Positions 15,950 to 23,391 of a stretch of DNA of 26,238 nt are shown here, in pieces. Where the stretch lies: positions 1 through 26,238 of the forward strand of contig DATGNS010000016.1 in the NCBI GenBank assembly GCA_035306625.1, read 5' to 3'. Source of the DNA: Serpens sp035306625. GTDB taxonomy: Bacteria; Pseudomonadota; Gammaproteobacteria; Pseudomonadales; Pseudomonadaceae. Under the pieces are notes generated by a model. It was not told the DNA's origin, searched no databases, and worked only from the letters and a program-made list of their open reading frames with translations. The first letter of the stretch is position 1; each line of letters begins with the position of its first letter. Both the position numbers and the translations under genes were made by a program.

Positions 15950-15955
15950 AGTATA
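15950..15955 (-). promoter_or_regulatory. Possible -10 box for the YcbB-type gene
   Basis: TATACT on the minus strand, followed by a run of seven T. It would start transcripts near 15943, too close to the ATG at 15937 and thus in favour of the GTG/TTG starts at 15883/15877. The -35 region is weak. Confidence 0.4.
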
Positions 15956-16014
15956 GGCAGGCTTCAACCGCTACGAGACAGGACGTCTGGAGTCGTAACC
16001 GCGAGGCTTCACCG

Positions 16015-16728
16015 ATGCGATTTTCTGTGCGACGGGCACTGTTGCTCGCCGCCGGGCTCTGTTTGCCCGGTCTGCCGCTGCTGGCGGCCGTTCCCTCCAC
16101 CCCGCTGGTCGACGAACTGTCCCGGCAGGCCCCGAAACTGGACAAGAAGGTGCTGTACCACGCCCTGTCGGCCATGCAGTGCGCGGTCAACAACGGTGCC
16201 AATCCCGCCGAGCGCCTGGCGGTGATCGATTTCTCCCTGCCCTCCAGCGAGCGGCGCCTGTGGATCTTCGATCTGCAGAGCAAGCGCCTGCTGCTCAAGG
16301 AATACGTGGCCCATGGCAACCGCTCCGGGGGCAACCAGGCCACCGCCTTCTCCAACCGGGTCGGCAGTCATCAGTCCAGCCTCGGACTATTCCGCACGGC
16401 GGAGAGCTACCGGGGCAAGCACGGCTACTCGCTGCGCATGGACGGGCTGGAGCCGGGCATCAACGATCGCGCTCGCGAGCGCGCCATCGTCATCCACCCG
16501 GCCGACTACGTGAACCCGCAGTGGATCGCCACCCAGGGGCGCATCGGCCGCAGCCAGGGCTGTCCCGCGGTGCGTCCGGAAGTGGGACGCATGGTGGTGG
16601 ACAGCCTCAAGGGCGGCCAGTACCTGTTTGCCTGGTATCCGGATCAGCAGTGGTTGCAGAGCTCGGCCTATCTGAACTGCGAGCCGGAACGGGTGGCCGG
16701 CATCCTGGGGCGGCGCAACGACGGCTGA
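16015..16728 (+). CDS. Murein L,D-transpeptidase catalytic-domain family protein (YkuD_2 type)
   Basis: A 237-residue exported protein starting at the ATG at 16015 with GCGAGG upstream. The signal peptide ends near residue 25 (basic RRALLLAAG start, cleavage after LAA or AAV). The catalytic region resembles the YkuD_2 family (PF13645): LWIFDLQSKRLLLKEYVAHG at 82–101, SLGLFRTAESYRGKHGYSLR at 122–141, AIVIHPADYVNP with His161 and RIGRSQGCPAVRPE with Cys183. These two residues match the His/Cys catalytic pair of L,D-transpeptidases. Whether it makes cross-links, anchors lipoprotein or trims stems cannot be decided. It is divergent from the YcbB-type gene, with about 137 bp between their starts. 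It ends 30 bp from the convergent GspE-like gene, where only a 6-bp hairpin without a T-run is seen. Confidence 0.87.
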   Translation: MRFSVRRALLLAAGLCLPGLPLLAAVPSTPLVDELSRQAPKLDKKVLYHALSAMQCAVNNGANPAERLAVIDFSLPSSERRLWIFDLQSKRLLLKEYVAHGNRSGGNQATAFSNRVGSHQSSLGLFRTAESYRGKHGYSLRMDGLEPGINDRARERAIVIHPADYVNPQWIATQGRIGRSQGCPAVRPEVGRMVVDSLKGGQYLFAWYPDQQWLQSSAYLNCEPERVAGILGRRNDG

Positions 16729-16758
16729 GGCGTGGCGCCGGAAGGGGCGCCGATCGGC

Positions 16759-18528
16759 CTACGGGGCGACCCGCAGCACTTCTTCCACGGTGGTCAGTCC
16801 GGCGGCAACCTTCTGCGCGCCGGACAGCCGCAGGCTGCGCATGCCTTCCTTGAAGGCAGCGCGGCGCAGGGCGTCCAGATCCAGGTCGGCGGTGATCAGG
16901 GGGCGCAGGCTGTCGCTCAGCTGCAGGATCTCGTAGACCCCGGCGCGGCCCCGGTAGCCGGTGTCGCGGCATTCGGCGCAGCCCACCGCACGGTGGGCGC
17001 CGCCGGGCGCCGGCGCGCTCCAGGGTCGGGTGAGTGCCTGCCAGTCCTGATCGGCAATGCGGCTCGGCGCCTTGCAGTGGGGACAGAGGGTGCGCACCAG
17101 GCGCTGGGCCATCACGCCCAGCAGCGTGGCGCGCAGCAGGTAGTGGGGCACGCCCAGCTCCAGCAGGCGGGTGATGGCGCTGGGCGCATCGTTGGTGTGC
17201 AGGGTGGACAGCACCAGGTGACCGGTCAGCGCCGCCTGGATGGCCATCTCGGCGGTCTCCAGGTCGCGGATCTCGCCGATCATGATGATGTCCGGGTCCT
17301 GGCGCATCAGGGCGCGCACCCCGCTGGCGAAGCCCAGGTCGATCTGCGGCTGCACCTGCATCTGGTTGAAGGCCGGCTCGACCATCTCGATGGGGTCCTC
17401 CAGGGTGCAGACATTCACCTGGGGCGTGGCCAGCTGCTTGAGGGTGGTGTACAGGGTGGTGGTCTTGCCCGAGCCGGTGGGGCCGGTGACCAGGATGATG
17501 CCGTGGGGCTGGCGGGTCATGGTCTGCCAGCGCTGCAGATCGTCCGCGGAGAAACCCAGCTGGTCGAAGCTCTTGAGCAGCACCTCGGGGTCGAAGATGC
17601 GCATCACCATCTTCTCGCCGAAGGCGGTGGGCAGGGTGGACAGGCGCAGCTCCACCTCGCCGCCCTCGGGGGTGAGGGTCTTGATGCGACCGTCCTGCGG
17701 CTTGCGCTTTTCCGCCACGTTGAGCCGGCCGAGGCTCTTCAGTCGGCTGATCACCGCCAGGGTCACCTGCGGCGGCAGCTGGTAGACGGTGTGCAGCACG
17801 CCGTCGATGCGAAAGCGCACCATGCCCTGCTCGCGGCGCGGCTCGATGTGGATGTCGCTGGCGCGTTGCTGATAGGCGTACTGGAACAGCCAGTCGACGA
17901 TGTTGACGATGTGCGCGTCGTTGGCGTCCGGTTCCTGGTCGCTGGCGCCCAGGCTGAGCAGCTGCTCGAAGTTGCCGATGCCGCTGATCTTCTGCTCCAG
18001 GCTGGCGGCGCCGCTCACCGAATGGGCCAGGCGGTAGAACTCCTGGGTGTAGCGCCGGATGTCCGCCGGGTTGGCCACCACCCGGCGCAGGGGACGCTTG
18101 AGCACATGGCGCAGGTCCGCCTCCCAGCCGTGCACATGGGGTTCGGCGCTGGCGATGGTCACCGCCTCGTTGTCCACCGCCACGGCGAGGATGCGGTGGC
18201 GCCGCGCGAAGGCATGGGACATCAGCGGCACCACCCTGGCCACGTCGATCTTCAGCGGGTCGATGCGCAGATAGGGCTGGCCGCACTCCTCGGCCAGCCA
18301 CTGGGTCAGGGTTTCCAGATCGAGAATGTGGCCGGGGCGCGCCAGGTCCGCCAGCTGGCGGGCGGCGATCAGCTCCAGGGGGTGCTGGGGCTGGCCGTTG
18401 CCGGCATGCCGCTGGGTCAGGCACTGCTCGGCGTCGTCCTGGCTCAGGCGGCCGCCGGCCACCAGCTCGCGCAGCAGGCTGCCCAGCTCCAGCCAGCGAT
18501 CGGCAACGGAAGGCGTGAGGGCGGACAT
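16759..18528 (-). CDS. GspE/PilB-family secretion ATPase, stand-alone
   Basis: A type II secretion/type IV pilus assembly ATPase of 589 aa. The ATG at 18528 has AGGAG eight bases upstream. The N-terminal T2SSE_N-type domain spans about 50–165. Then come NDAHIVNIVDWLFQYAYQQRASDIHIEP (202–229), the Walker A box GPTGSGKTTTLY (349–360), the Walker B box DPDIIMIGEIRD (411–422) and the His box HLVLSTLHTNDAPSA (437–451). The zinc-binding cysteines are paired as CPHC (482–485) and CAEC (517–520), as in GspE/PilB. All the parts needed for ATP hydrolysis are present. No platform protein, secretin or pseudopilin gene is nearby: the neighbours are an L,D-transpeptidase and a CYTH protein. The partner machine is therefore not identified. 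Confidence 0.92.
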   Translation of the reverse strand: MSALTPSVADRWLELGSLLRELVAGGRLSQDDAEQCLTQRHAGNGQPQHPLELIAARQLADLARPGHILDLETLTQWLAEECGQPYLRIDPLKIDVARVVPLMSHAFARRHRILAVAVDNEAVTIASAEPHVHGWEADLRHVLKRPLRRVVANPADIRRYTQEFYRLAHSVSGAASLEQKISGIGNFEQLLSLGASDQEPDANDAHIVNIVDWLFQYAYQQRASDIHIEPRREQGMVRFRIDGVLHTVYQLPPQVTLAVISRLKSLGRLNVAEKRKPQDGRIKTLTPEGGEVELRLSTLPTAFGEKMVMRIFDPEVLLKSFDQLGFSADDLQRWQTMTRQPHGIILVTGPTGSGKTTTLYTTLKQLATPQVNVCTLEDPIEMVEPAFNQMQVQPQIDLGFASGVRALMRQDPDIIMIGEIRDLETAEMAIQAALTGHLVLSTLHTNDAPSAITRLLELGVPHYLLRATLLGVMAQRLVRTLCPHCKAPSRIADQDWQALTRPWSAPAPGGAHRAVGCAECRDTGYRGRAGVYEILQLSDSLRPLITADLDLDALRRAAFKEGMRSLRLSGAQKVAAGLTTVEEVLRVAP

Positions 18529-18643
18529 CGGCGACTCCTGCTGAGTGGGTTGGCTTGGCAGAGTAGCGAGTGGTCAGCGGGCGGGCGTTGCACGCCTGCA
18601 CAGTTCGCGTGCGGCGCCGCGCCCGGCCACTTCCGCCCCGGGG

Positions 18644-20005
18644 CTACTTCAGGGCCTTCCAGGCGCGCAGCATCCACACCCGCTGGGCCTGCTCGGCACG
18701 CGCGGCAAGGGTGTCCTGCTCCGCGGGCTGCAGAGCAAAGGCATGCAGCTTGTGCAGTTCGCCGTACAGACGATCGACCTCGGGAAGGTCCAGCGTGCCG
18801 CGCGCCAGGCGCAGCCAGACCAGCAGGCGCTCCAGGCGCGGCAGCTGTTCGGGCAGCTGGCCCGGCTGGCGCTGATAGTTCTCCAGCGGCAGGGCGGCGG
18901 TTTCCTCGCGCAGGAACTGGGTCAGCCAGCGACCGATGGCCGCCGCGCCGGCGCGTGCGCCGCGCGGCTGGCGCTGGCTGGTCCAGGCCCGTTCCAGCAG
19001 CCACAGCGACAACTGCAGCGAGAAGCGGCCCCAGCGGGGCAGTGCCAGTTCGGTGGCGAACTGCTGCGGGGCGGCCTGGCGGGCCGCCTCATCCTGCTCG
19101 CCGGCCGCCAGGCGCGGGCGCCAGTCGGTGAGCAGCGCGTCCAGCGCCTCGCGCAGAGCGTGGGTGGATGCCCGCGGGGCGGCCTGACCGAGGCTGCCCA
19201 GCAGGGCGCGCAGATCGATCAGCTGCTGCAGCCACTGCTCCAGCAGTTTCCAGTGGCCGGTGTGGCGGTACTGCTCGGCCAGGCGCTGGCTGCTGCCCAG
19301 CAGGTGCCAGGCCAGCGCCGCGAACGCCTCGTCCAGCGACTGCTCGGCGTCCAGTGCCGGGACCGGCAGCTCGAAGCCGTAGCTGCCGGTGTCGAACAGG
19401 CGATAGCCGCGCTCGGCCTTGCTGATATCGCAGGGCATCAGCGCCAGGTCATCGGCCAGGCCGATGGCCAGTTCCAGCAGTGCCCGGGGCTGACCCTTGC
19501 GCAGTTCCAGCTCCAGCTCGCAGATCTCCTCCTCGCGCTCGCCGGCCCGTACGGTACCCAGGTCCAGGGCGGCCTCGATCAGCACCTCCTCTTCGCCTTC
19601 GCCCCAGCCGAGGTCGGCCTTCTCGCGCACGAAGTCGGTGGTGAACAGCGGCTGGAGGGTAGCCTTGTCCAGCGCGGCCAGGCTGGCCGGCCAGCAGTCA
19701 TCGCTCAGTAGTGACGGATCCAGTTCGGGCGCCTGCAGGTACCAGTCCCACTCGTTGCGCTCGGACAGCCCGGCCAAGCTTTGACCGCGGCTCTTGAGGG
19801 TCTGGATGTACTGCTCGCCGTCGCGGCGCACGCGCAGGGCGACCCGCGCGTGAGCCAGATCACGATCGGCGGTGTCGTAATACTGGTTGTACAGCTCGAC
19901 GCGTTGCCAGTCGCCGCGCCGGTGCCGGTTCAGCAGCGGATGGTCGCGCAGGGCTGCCAGGGTGGCGCGACTGGCGCGCAGTTTGATCTCGGTTTCTCGG
20001 TTCAT
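18644..20005 (-). CDS. CYTH-domain protein with probable CHAD domain (inorganic triphosphatase YgiF-like)
   Basis: A 453-residue protein starting at the ATG at 20005, with GAGA upstream. The N-terminal CYTH tunnel domain (about 1–205) has the ExExK signature as ETEIK (Glu4, Glu6, Lys8), YYDTADRDL, VALRVRRDGEQYIQTLKSRG and the acidic ICELELELRKG, all residues that bind triphosphate and metal. The remaining 250 helical residues, rich in Arg, His and Leu, have the size and helix pattern of a CHAD domain, although I see only a degenerate form of its His pattern. E. coli YgiF has the same two-part layout and hydrolyses inorganic triphosphate. The gene is divergent from a DUF47/PiT phosphate pair, which is suggestive for polyphosphate or phosphate metabolism but not proof. 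The open frame continuing upstream to 21973 is not coding. Confidence 0.9.
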   Translation of the reverse strand: MNRETEIKLRASRATLAALRDHPLLNRHRRGDWQRVELYNQYYDTADRDLAHARVALRVRRDGEQYIQTLKSRGQSLAGLSERNEWDWYLQAPELDPSLLSDDCWPASLAALDKATLQPLFTTDFVREKADLGWGEGEEEVLIEAALDLGTVRAGEREEEICELELELRKGQPRALLELAIGLADDLALMPCDISKAERGYRLFDTGSYGFELPVPALDAEQSLDEAFAALAWHLLGSSQRLAEQYRHTGHWKLLEQWLQQLIDLRALLGSLGQAAPRASTHALREALDALLTDWRPRLAAGEQDEAARQAAPQQFATELALPRWGRFSLQLSLWLLERAWTSQRQPRGARAGAAAIGRWLTQFLREETAALPLENYQRQPGQLPEQLPRLERLLVWLRLARGTLDLPEVDRLYGELHKLHAFALQPAEQDTLAARAEQAQRVWMLRAWKALK

Positions 20006-20029
20006 CGCAAGGTCTCGCAGGAATGCGGC

Positions 20030-20035
20030 ATTGTA
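20030..20035 (-). promoter_or_regulatory. Possible -10 box for the CYTH gene
   Basis: TACAAT on the minus strand, 24 bp before the CYTH start. No good -35 box is seen at the correct distance. Confidence 0.33.
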
Positions 20036-20057
20036 CGGGCAGGGCGAGCTGGCGGCG

Positions 20058-20087
20058 CACTGATCGGCAAATTGTTTCAGATCAGTG
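20058..20087. repeat. Inverted repeat in the CYTH/DUF47 divergent promoter region
   Basis: CACTGATC (20058–20065) and GATCAGTG (20080–20087) are exact inverted copies with a 14-bp AT-richer spacer, that is 22 bp from centre to centre, about two helical turns. It lies roughly 45–75 bp before the predicted DUF47 transcript start and just upstream of the CYTH -10 box. It may be an operator for a dimeric regulator; it does not look like a Pho box. Confidence 0.5.
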
Positions 20088-20119
20088 TCCGAAGCTGGCC
20101 TGAGCCGCGAGACGGCTCT

Positions 20120-20125
20120 TATAAT
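20120..20125 (+). promoter_or_regulatory. -10 box for the DUF47–pit operon
   Basis: A perfect TATAAT 27 bp before the DUF47 start. The -35 position (20097–20102, GGCCTG) is poor, which would fit an activator-dependent promoter. Confidence 0.6.
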
Positions 20126-20152
20126 TCGGCAACTTTCAAATAGGGTCCCCCC

Positions 20153-20830
20153 ATGCCAACCAACCCGTTCGTCAGTTTGTTCGGGCGTTCGCCCATTGGT
20201 CCGATGCAGCAGCATATGGCCAAGGCGCACGAATGTGCGGCCCAGCTGGTCCCCTTCTTCCAGGCCGTGATCGCCGAGGACTGGGAGCGTGTTGAGCAGC
20301 TCCAGAAGGACATGGCCCGCATGGAGAACGAGGCCGACAAGCTCAAGAAGGACGTGCGTCAGCACCTCCCCAAGAGCCTGTTCCTGCCGGTGCCCCGTTC
20401 CGACCTGCTCGATCTGCTCAGCGTGCAGGACAAGATTCCCAACCGTGCGAAGGACATCGCCGGGCTGATGCTCGGCCGGCAGATGCGCATTCCCCAGCCG
20501 CTGCAGGCGCCGATGCTCGCCTACGTCAGCCGTTGCGTCGAGGCCAGCGCCCAGGCCCTGAAGGCCCTGAAGGAGCTGGATTCGCTGCTGGAGACCGGTT
20601 TCGGTGGCCGTGAGGTGGCGCTGGTCGAAAAGATGGTCGAGGAGCTGGAGGAGATCGAGCGCGATACCGACCGCATGCAGATCTCCATCCGGCGCGAGCT
20701 GTACGCCCTGGAAAAGGAACTTCCGCCCGTCGACGTGATGTTCATGTACAAGATCATCGAGTGGATCGGGGATGTGGCCGACCGCGCGGAGCGCGTGGGC
20801 AATCGTCTGGAACAACTGCTGGCGCGTTAA
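20153..20830 (+). CDS. DUF47 (TIGR00153) PhoU-like phosphate transport regulator
   Basis: A 225-residue cytoplasmic all-helical protein. The start at 20153 gives MPTNPFVSLFGRSPIGPMQQHM, the typical beginning of TIGR00153 proteins. PhoU-like helical repeats are seen, including KDMARMENEADKLKKDVRQH (52–71) with the E-x-x-A-D metal motif and a second copy, EELEEIERDTDRMQISIRREL. Such proteins pair with low-affinity PiT transporters and are thought to regulate them, as PhoU does for the Pst system. The pit gene follows after 39 bp, and an intrinsic terminator hairpin spans the stop codon, which lies in its loop. The transport role of the pair is established in other bacteria; the mechanism of control is not. 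Confidence 0.92.
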   Translation: MPTNPFVSLFGRSPIGPMQQHMAKAHECAAQLVPFFQAVIAEDWERVEQLQKDMARMENEADKLKKDVRQHLPKSLFLPVPRSDLLDLLSVQDKIPNRAKDIAGLMLGRQMRIPQPLQAPMLAYVSRCVEASAQALKALKELDSLLETGFGGREVALVEKMVEELEEIERDTDRMQISIRRELYALEKELPPVDVMFMYKIIEWIGDVADRAERVGNRLEQLLAR

Positions 20831-20847
20831 GCGCCAGCGTCCTTTTT
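20818..20847 (+). terminator. Intrinsic terminator between DUF47 and pit, with the DUF47 stop codon in the loop
   Basis: A perfect 8-bp stem, GCTGGCGC/GCGCCAGC, has the loop GTTAA, where TAA is the DUF47 stop codon. GTCCTTTTT follows. A terminating ribosome would cover the left arm, so read-through into pit should depend on DUF47 translation. Confidence 0.75.
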
Positions 20848-20869
20848 CAGCTTCAAACAGGTAACAGTT

Positions 20870-22135
20870 ATGTCTCTCGTCGCGGACTACGGCCTCGTGC
20901 TGCTGGTACTCGCCTGCGCGTTCGGTTTTTTCATGGCCTGGGGGGTCGGTGCCAACGACGTGGCCAATGCCATGGGGACCTCGGTCGGATCCAAGGCCCT
21001 GACTATCCGCCAGGCGATCCTCATCGCCATGCTGTTCGAGTTCTGCGGTGCCTACTTCGCCGGTGGCGAGGTGACCGAGACCATCAAGAACGGCATCCTG
21101 GATGCCACCCAGATTCCCCCGGATCTGTTCATCCTCGGCATGATGTCCTCGCTGCTGGCTGCCGGCAGTTGGCTGATGATCGCTTCGGTCAAGGGCTGGC
21201 CGGTATCCACCACCCATTCCATCGTCGGTGCGGTGATCGGCTTCGGGGCCGTCGGGGTGTCCGTGGACGCGGTGCACTGGGGCGCCATTGGCCCGATCGT
21301 CGCCAGCTGGGTGGTGACGCCCTTCATGTCCGGGGTCATCGCCTTTGGCCTGTTCCTCAGCGTGCAGGCGCTGATCATGAACTCCGACAATCCCTTCCTG
21401 CGCGCCAAGCGCTATGTGCCCATGTACATGTTCCTGACCGGCTTCATGGTCTCGATCATGACCTTCAGCAAGGGCCTCAAGCACGTCGGCATCGACCTGA
21501 CCACTGCGCAAAGCACGCTGCTGTCGACAGGTGTCGGGCTGGTGGTGGCCCTGATCGGCGTCGCCCTGCTCAGCCGCATCCGGATGGATGACGATGCGGA
21601 CAAGAGCTTCCACTACGCCAGCGTGGAAAAGGTCTTCGCCATCCTGATGATCTTCACCGCCTGCTCCATGGCCTTCGCCCACGGCGCCAACGATGTGGCC
21701 AATGCGGTTGGCCCGCTGGCCGCCGTGGTGGGCGCCATCGAGGCTGGTGGCGACATGCTGATCGGCGCCAAGTCCGCCGTGCCGGGCTGGGTGCTGCTGC
21801 TGGGCGCCGTGGGCATCGTGGTGGGTCTGGCCACCTATGGCTGGAAGGTGATCGCCACCATCGGCAAGGGCATCACCGAGCTGACCCCCAGCCGTGGCTT
21901 TGCCGCCGAACTGGCCACCGCCTCCACCGTGGTGACTGCCTCGGCCCTTGGATTGCCGGTCTCCACTACCCATACCCTGGTCGGCGCGGTGCTGGGCATC
22001 GGCCTGGCGCGCGGCATCGGCGCGCTGAACCTGAGCGTGATCGGCAAGATCTTCACCTCCTGGGTGGTTACCCTGCCGGTCGGCGCGCTGCTGTCGATTC
22101 TCTACTTCACCCTGCTCCGCATCCTCTTCCTGTGA
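20870..22135 (+). CDS. pit: Inorganic phosphate transporter, PiT family
   Basis: A low-affinity inner-membrane phosphate (metal-phosphate)/proton symporter of 421 aa. The start at 20870 has AGGTAA upstream. The family's internal duplication is visible: GANDVANAMGTSVGS at 27–41 and HGANDVANAVGP at 271–282, and PVSTTHSIVGAVIG at 111–124 and PVSTTHTLVGAVLG at 363–376. About ten hydrophobic segments are seen, with a charged cytoplasmic loop near 236–252. It is partnered with the DUF47 gene upstream. A strong terminator follows the gene. Sodium-coupled relatives exist, but the proton-coupled form is the usual one beside DUF47. Confidence 0.94.
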   Translation: MSLVADYGLVLLVLACAFGFFMAWGVGANDVANAMGTSVGSKALTIRQAILIAMLFEFCGAYFAGGEVTETIKNGILDATQIPPDLFILGMMSSLLAAGSWLMIASVKGWPVSTTHSIVGAVIGFGAVGVSVDAVHWGAIGPIVASWVVTPFMSGVIAFGLFLSVQALIMNSDNPFLRAKRYVPMYMFLTGFMVSIMTFSKGLKHVGIDLTTAQSTLLSTGVGLVVALIGVALLSRIRMDDDADKSFHYASVEKVFAILMIFTACSMAFAHGANDVANAVGPLAAVVGAIEAGGDMLIGAKSAVPGWVLLLGAVGIVVGLATYGWKVIATIGKGITELTPSRGFAAELATASTVVTASALGLPVSTTHTLVGAVLGIGLARGIGALNLSVIGKIFTSWVVTLPVGALLSILYFTLLRILFL

Positions 22136-22140
22136 TGCTC

Positions 22141-22170
22141 AGACGCCATGCCTACCGGCATGGCGTCTTT
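22141..22170 (+). terminator. Intrinsic terminator after pit
   Basis: A perfect 12-bp stem, AGACGCCATGCC/GGCATGGCGTCT, with the 4-nt loop TACC, ending in a short T-run. It separates the phosphate operon from argE. Confidence 0.82.
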
Positions 22171-22211
22171 CGTGCTTCACTGGCCGACCTGACCCGCACC
22201 GGAGAAGGTCG

Positions 22212-23363
22212 ATGCCCCTGCCCTCCCTCCAGCGGCAATTCGCCGCGCTGATCGCCGCCCCCTCGGTGAGCTGCACCCAGCCGTCCCTCGACCAGTCCAA
22301 TGGCGAGGTGATCGCGTTGCTGGAGGGCTGGCTCACCACCCTGGGGTTTCGCTGCGAGGTCCTGCAGGTACAGCCCGGCAAGTTCAACCTGCTGGCCACC
22401 CGTGGCAGTGGCCCCGGCGGACTGGTGCTGGCCGGTCACAGCGACACCGTGCCCTGCGATCCGGCGCTGTGGCGCAGTGATCCCTGGCAGCTGGCCGAGC
22501 GCGACGGTCGCTGGTACGGGCTGGGTGCCTGCGACATGAAGGGCTTCTTCCCGCTGGTGATCGAGGCCGTGCGCTGCCTGCTCGACCAGCCGTTCCGCCA
22601 ACCGCTGATCATTCTCGCCACCTGTGACGAGGAGAGCTCCATGAGCGGCGCCCGCGCCCTGGCGGACGCCGGCCGGCCGCTGGGCCGTGCGGCGGTGATC
22701 GGCGAGCCCACCGGTCTCAGGCCTATCCGCCTGCACAAGGGCATCATGATGGAGCGCCTGGACATCATCGGGCAGAGCGGCCACAGCTCCGACCCGAACC
22801 TCGGCCACAGCGCCCTGGAAGCCATGCATGCGGCCATCGGCGAGCTGCTGGCGCTGCGCGCCGAATGGCAGCGGGAATATCACAACCCGCTGTTCCAGGT
22901 GGCCGTGCCGACCCTCAACCTGGGCTGCATCCACGGCGGCGACAACCCCAACCGCATCTGCGGACGCTGCATGCTGGAATTCGACCTGCGCCCGTTGCCG
23001 GGGATGCAGGCCGAGCAGCTGCGCGCGGCGATCCAGGCGCGGCTGCGGCCGCTGGCCGAGCGTCACCAGGTGCGCATGGATTTCGCGCCGCTGTTCCCCG
23101 AGGTGCCGCCATTCGAAGAGCCCGCCGCCAGCGAGCTGGTGCGTCTGGCCGAACGGCTCACCGGGCATACCGCCGAAGCGGTGGCGTTCGCCACCGAGGC
23201 GCCGTATCTTCAGCAGCTCGGTTGTCAGACCCTGGTGCTCGGCCCCGGCGACATCGCCTGTGCCCACCAGCCGGACGAGTACCTGGCCCTGGAGCGCATC
23301 GAGCCGACCGTGCAGCTGCTGCGCCGGCTGATCGAGCACTACTGCCTGCAACCGTCCACCTGA
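22212..23363 (+). CDS. argE: Acetylornithine deacetylase
   Basis: A dimetal M20 amidohydrolase that releases ornithine from N-acetylornithine in arginine synthesis. The ATG at 22212 has GGAGAAGG upstream; 383 aa, as in E. coli. Metal and catalytic residues are in place: His76 and Asp78 in LAGHSDTVPCD, Asp108 in GACDMKGFF, Glu140–Glu141 in CDEESSMSG, Glu165 in VIGEPTG and His352 in ACAHQPDEY. The dimerisation-domain motif GQSGHSSDP (187–195) is also seen. The gene is directly followed by argA (28 bp), so first and later steps of the pathway are transcribed together. Pseudomonads usually use the cyclic ArgJ route, so the deacetylase may be partly redundant or act on other N-acyl substrates; this is inference. 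Confidence 0.92.
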   Translation: MPLPSLQRQFAALIAAPSVSCTQPSLDQSNGEVIALLEGWLTTLGFRCEVLQVQPGKFNLLATRGSGPGGLVLAGHSDTVPCDPALWRSDPWQLAERDGRWYGLGACDMKGFFPLVIEAVRCLLDQPFRQPLIILATCDEESSMSGARALADAGRPLGRAAVIGEPTGLRPIRLHKGIMMERLDIIGQSGHSSDPNLGHSALEAMHAAIGELLALRAEWQREYHNPLFQVAVPTLNLGCIHGGDNPNRICGRCMLEFDLRPLPGMQAEQLRAAIQARLRPLAERHQVRMDFAPLFPEVPPFEEPAASELVRLAERLTGHTAEAVAFATEAPYLQQLGCQTLVLGPGDIACAHQPDEYLALERIEPTVQLLRRLIEHYCLQPST

Positions 23364-23391
23364 TCACGCCCCACTCGACAGGCCCCGCTTC

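Noticed and set aside
16734..16751. GGCGCC/GGCGCC hairpin between convergent genes as a bidirectional terminator
   Set aside because: The 6-bp stem has no T-run on either side; could be chance in GC-rich DNA.
16732..19131. A 799-codon plus-strand frame opposite the GspE-like and CYTH genes
   Set aside because: It crosses two real minus-strand genes and their gap, has biased composition and no recognisable motif.
18644..21973. A 1109-codon open frame on the minus strand covering the CYTH gene and the antisense of DUF47 and pit
   Set aside because: Only the part from 20005 downwards has protein-family character. The rest is low-complexity Gly/His/Gln/Asp-rich shadow of the strongly supported DUF47 and pit genes in high-GC DNA.
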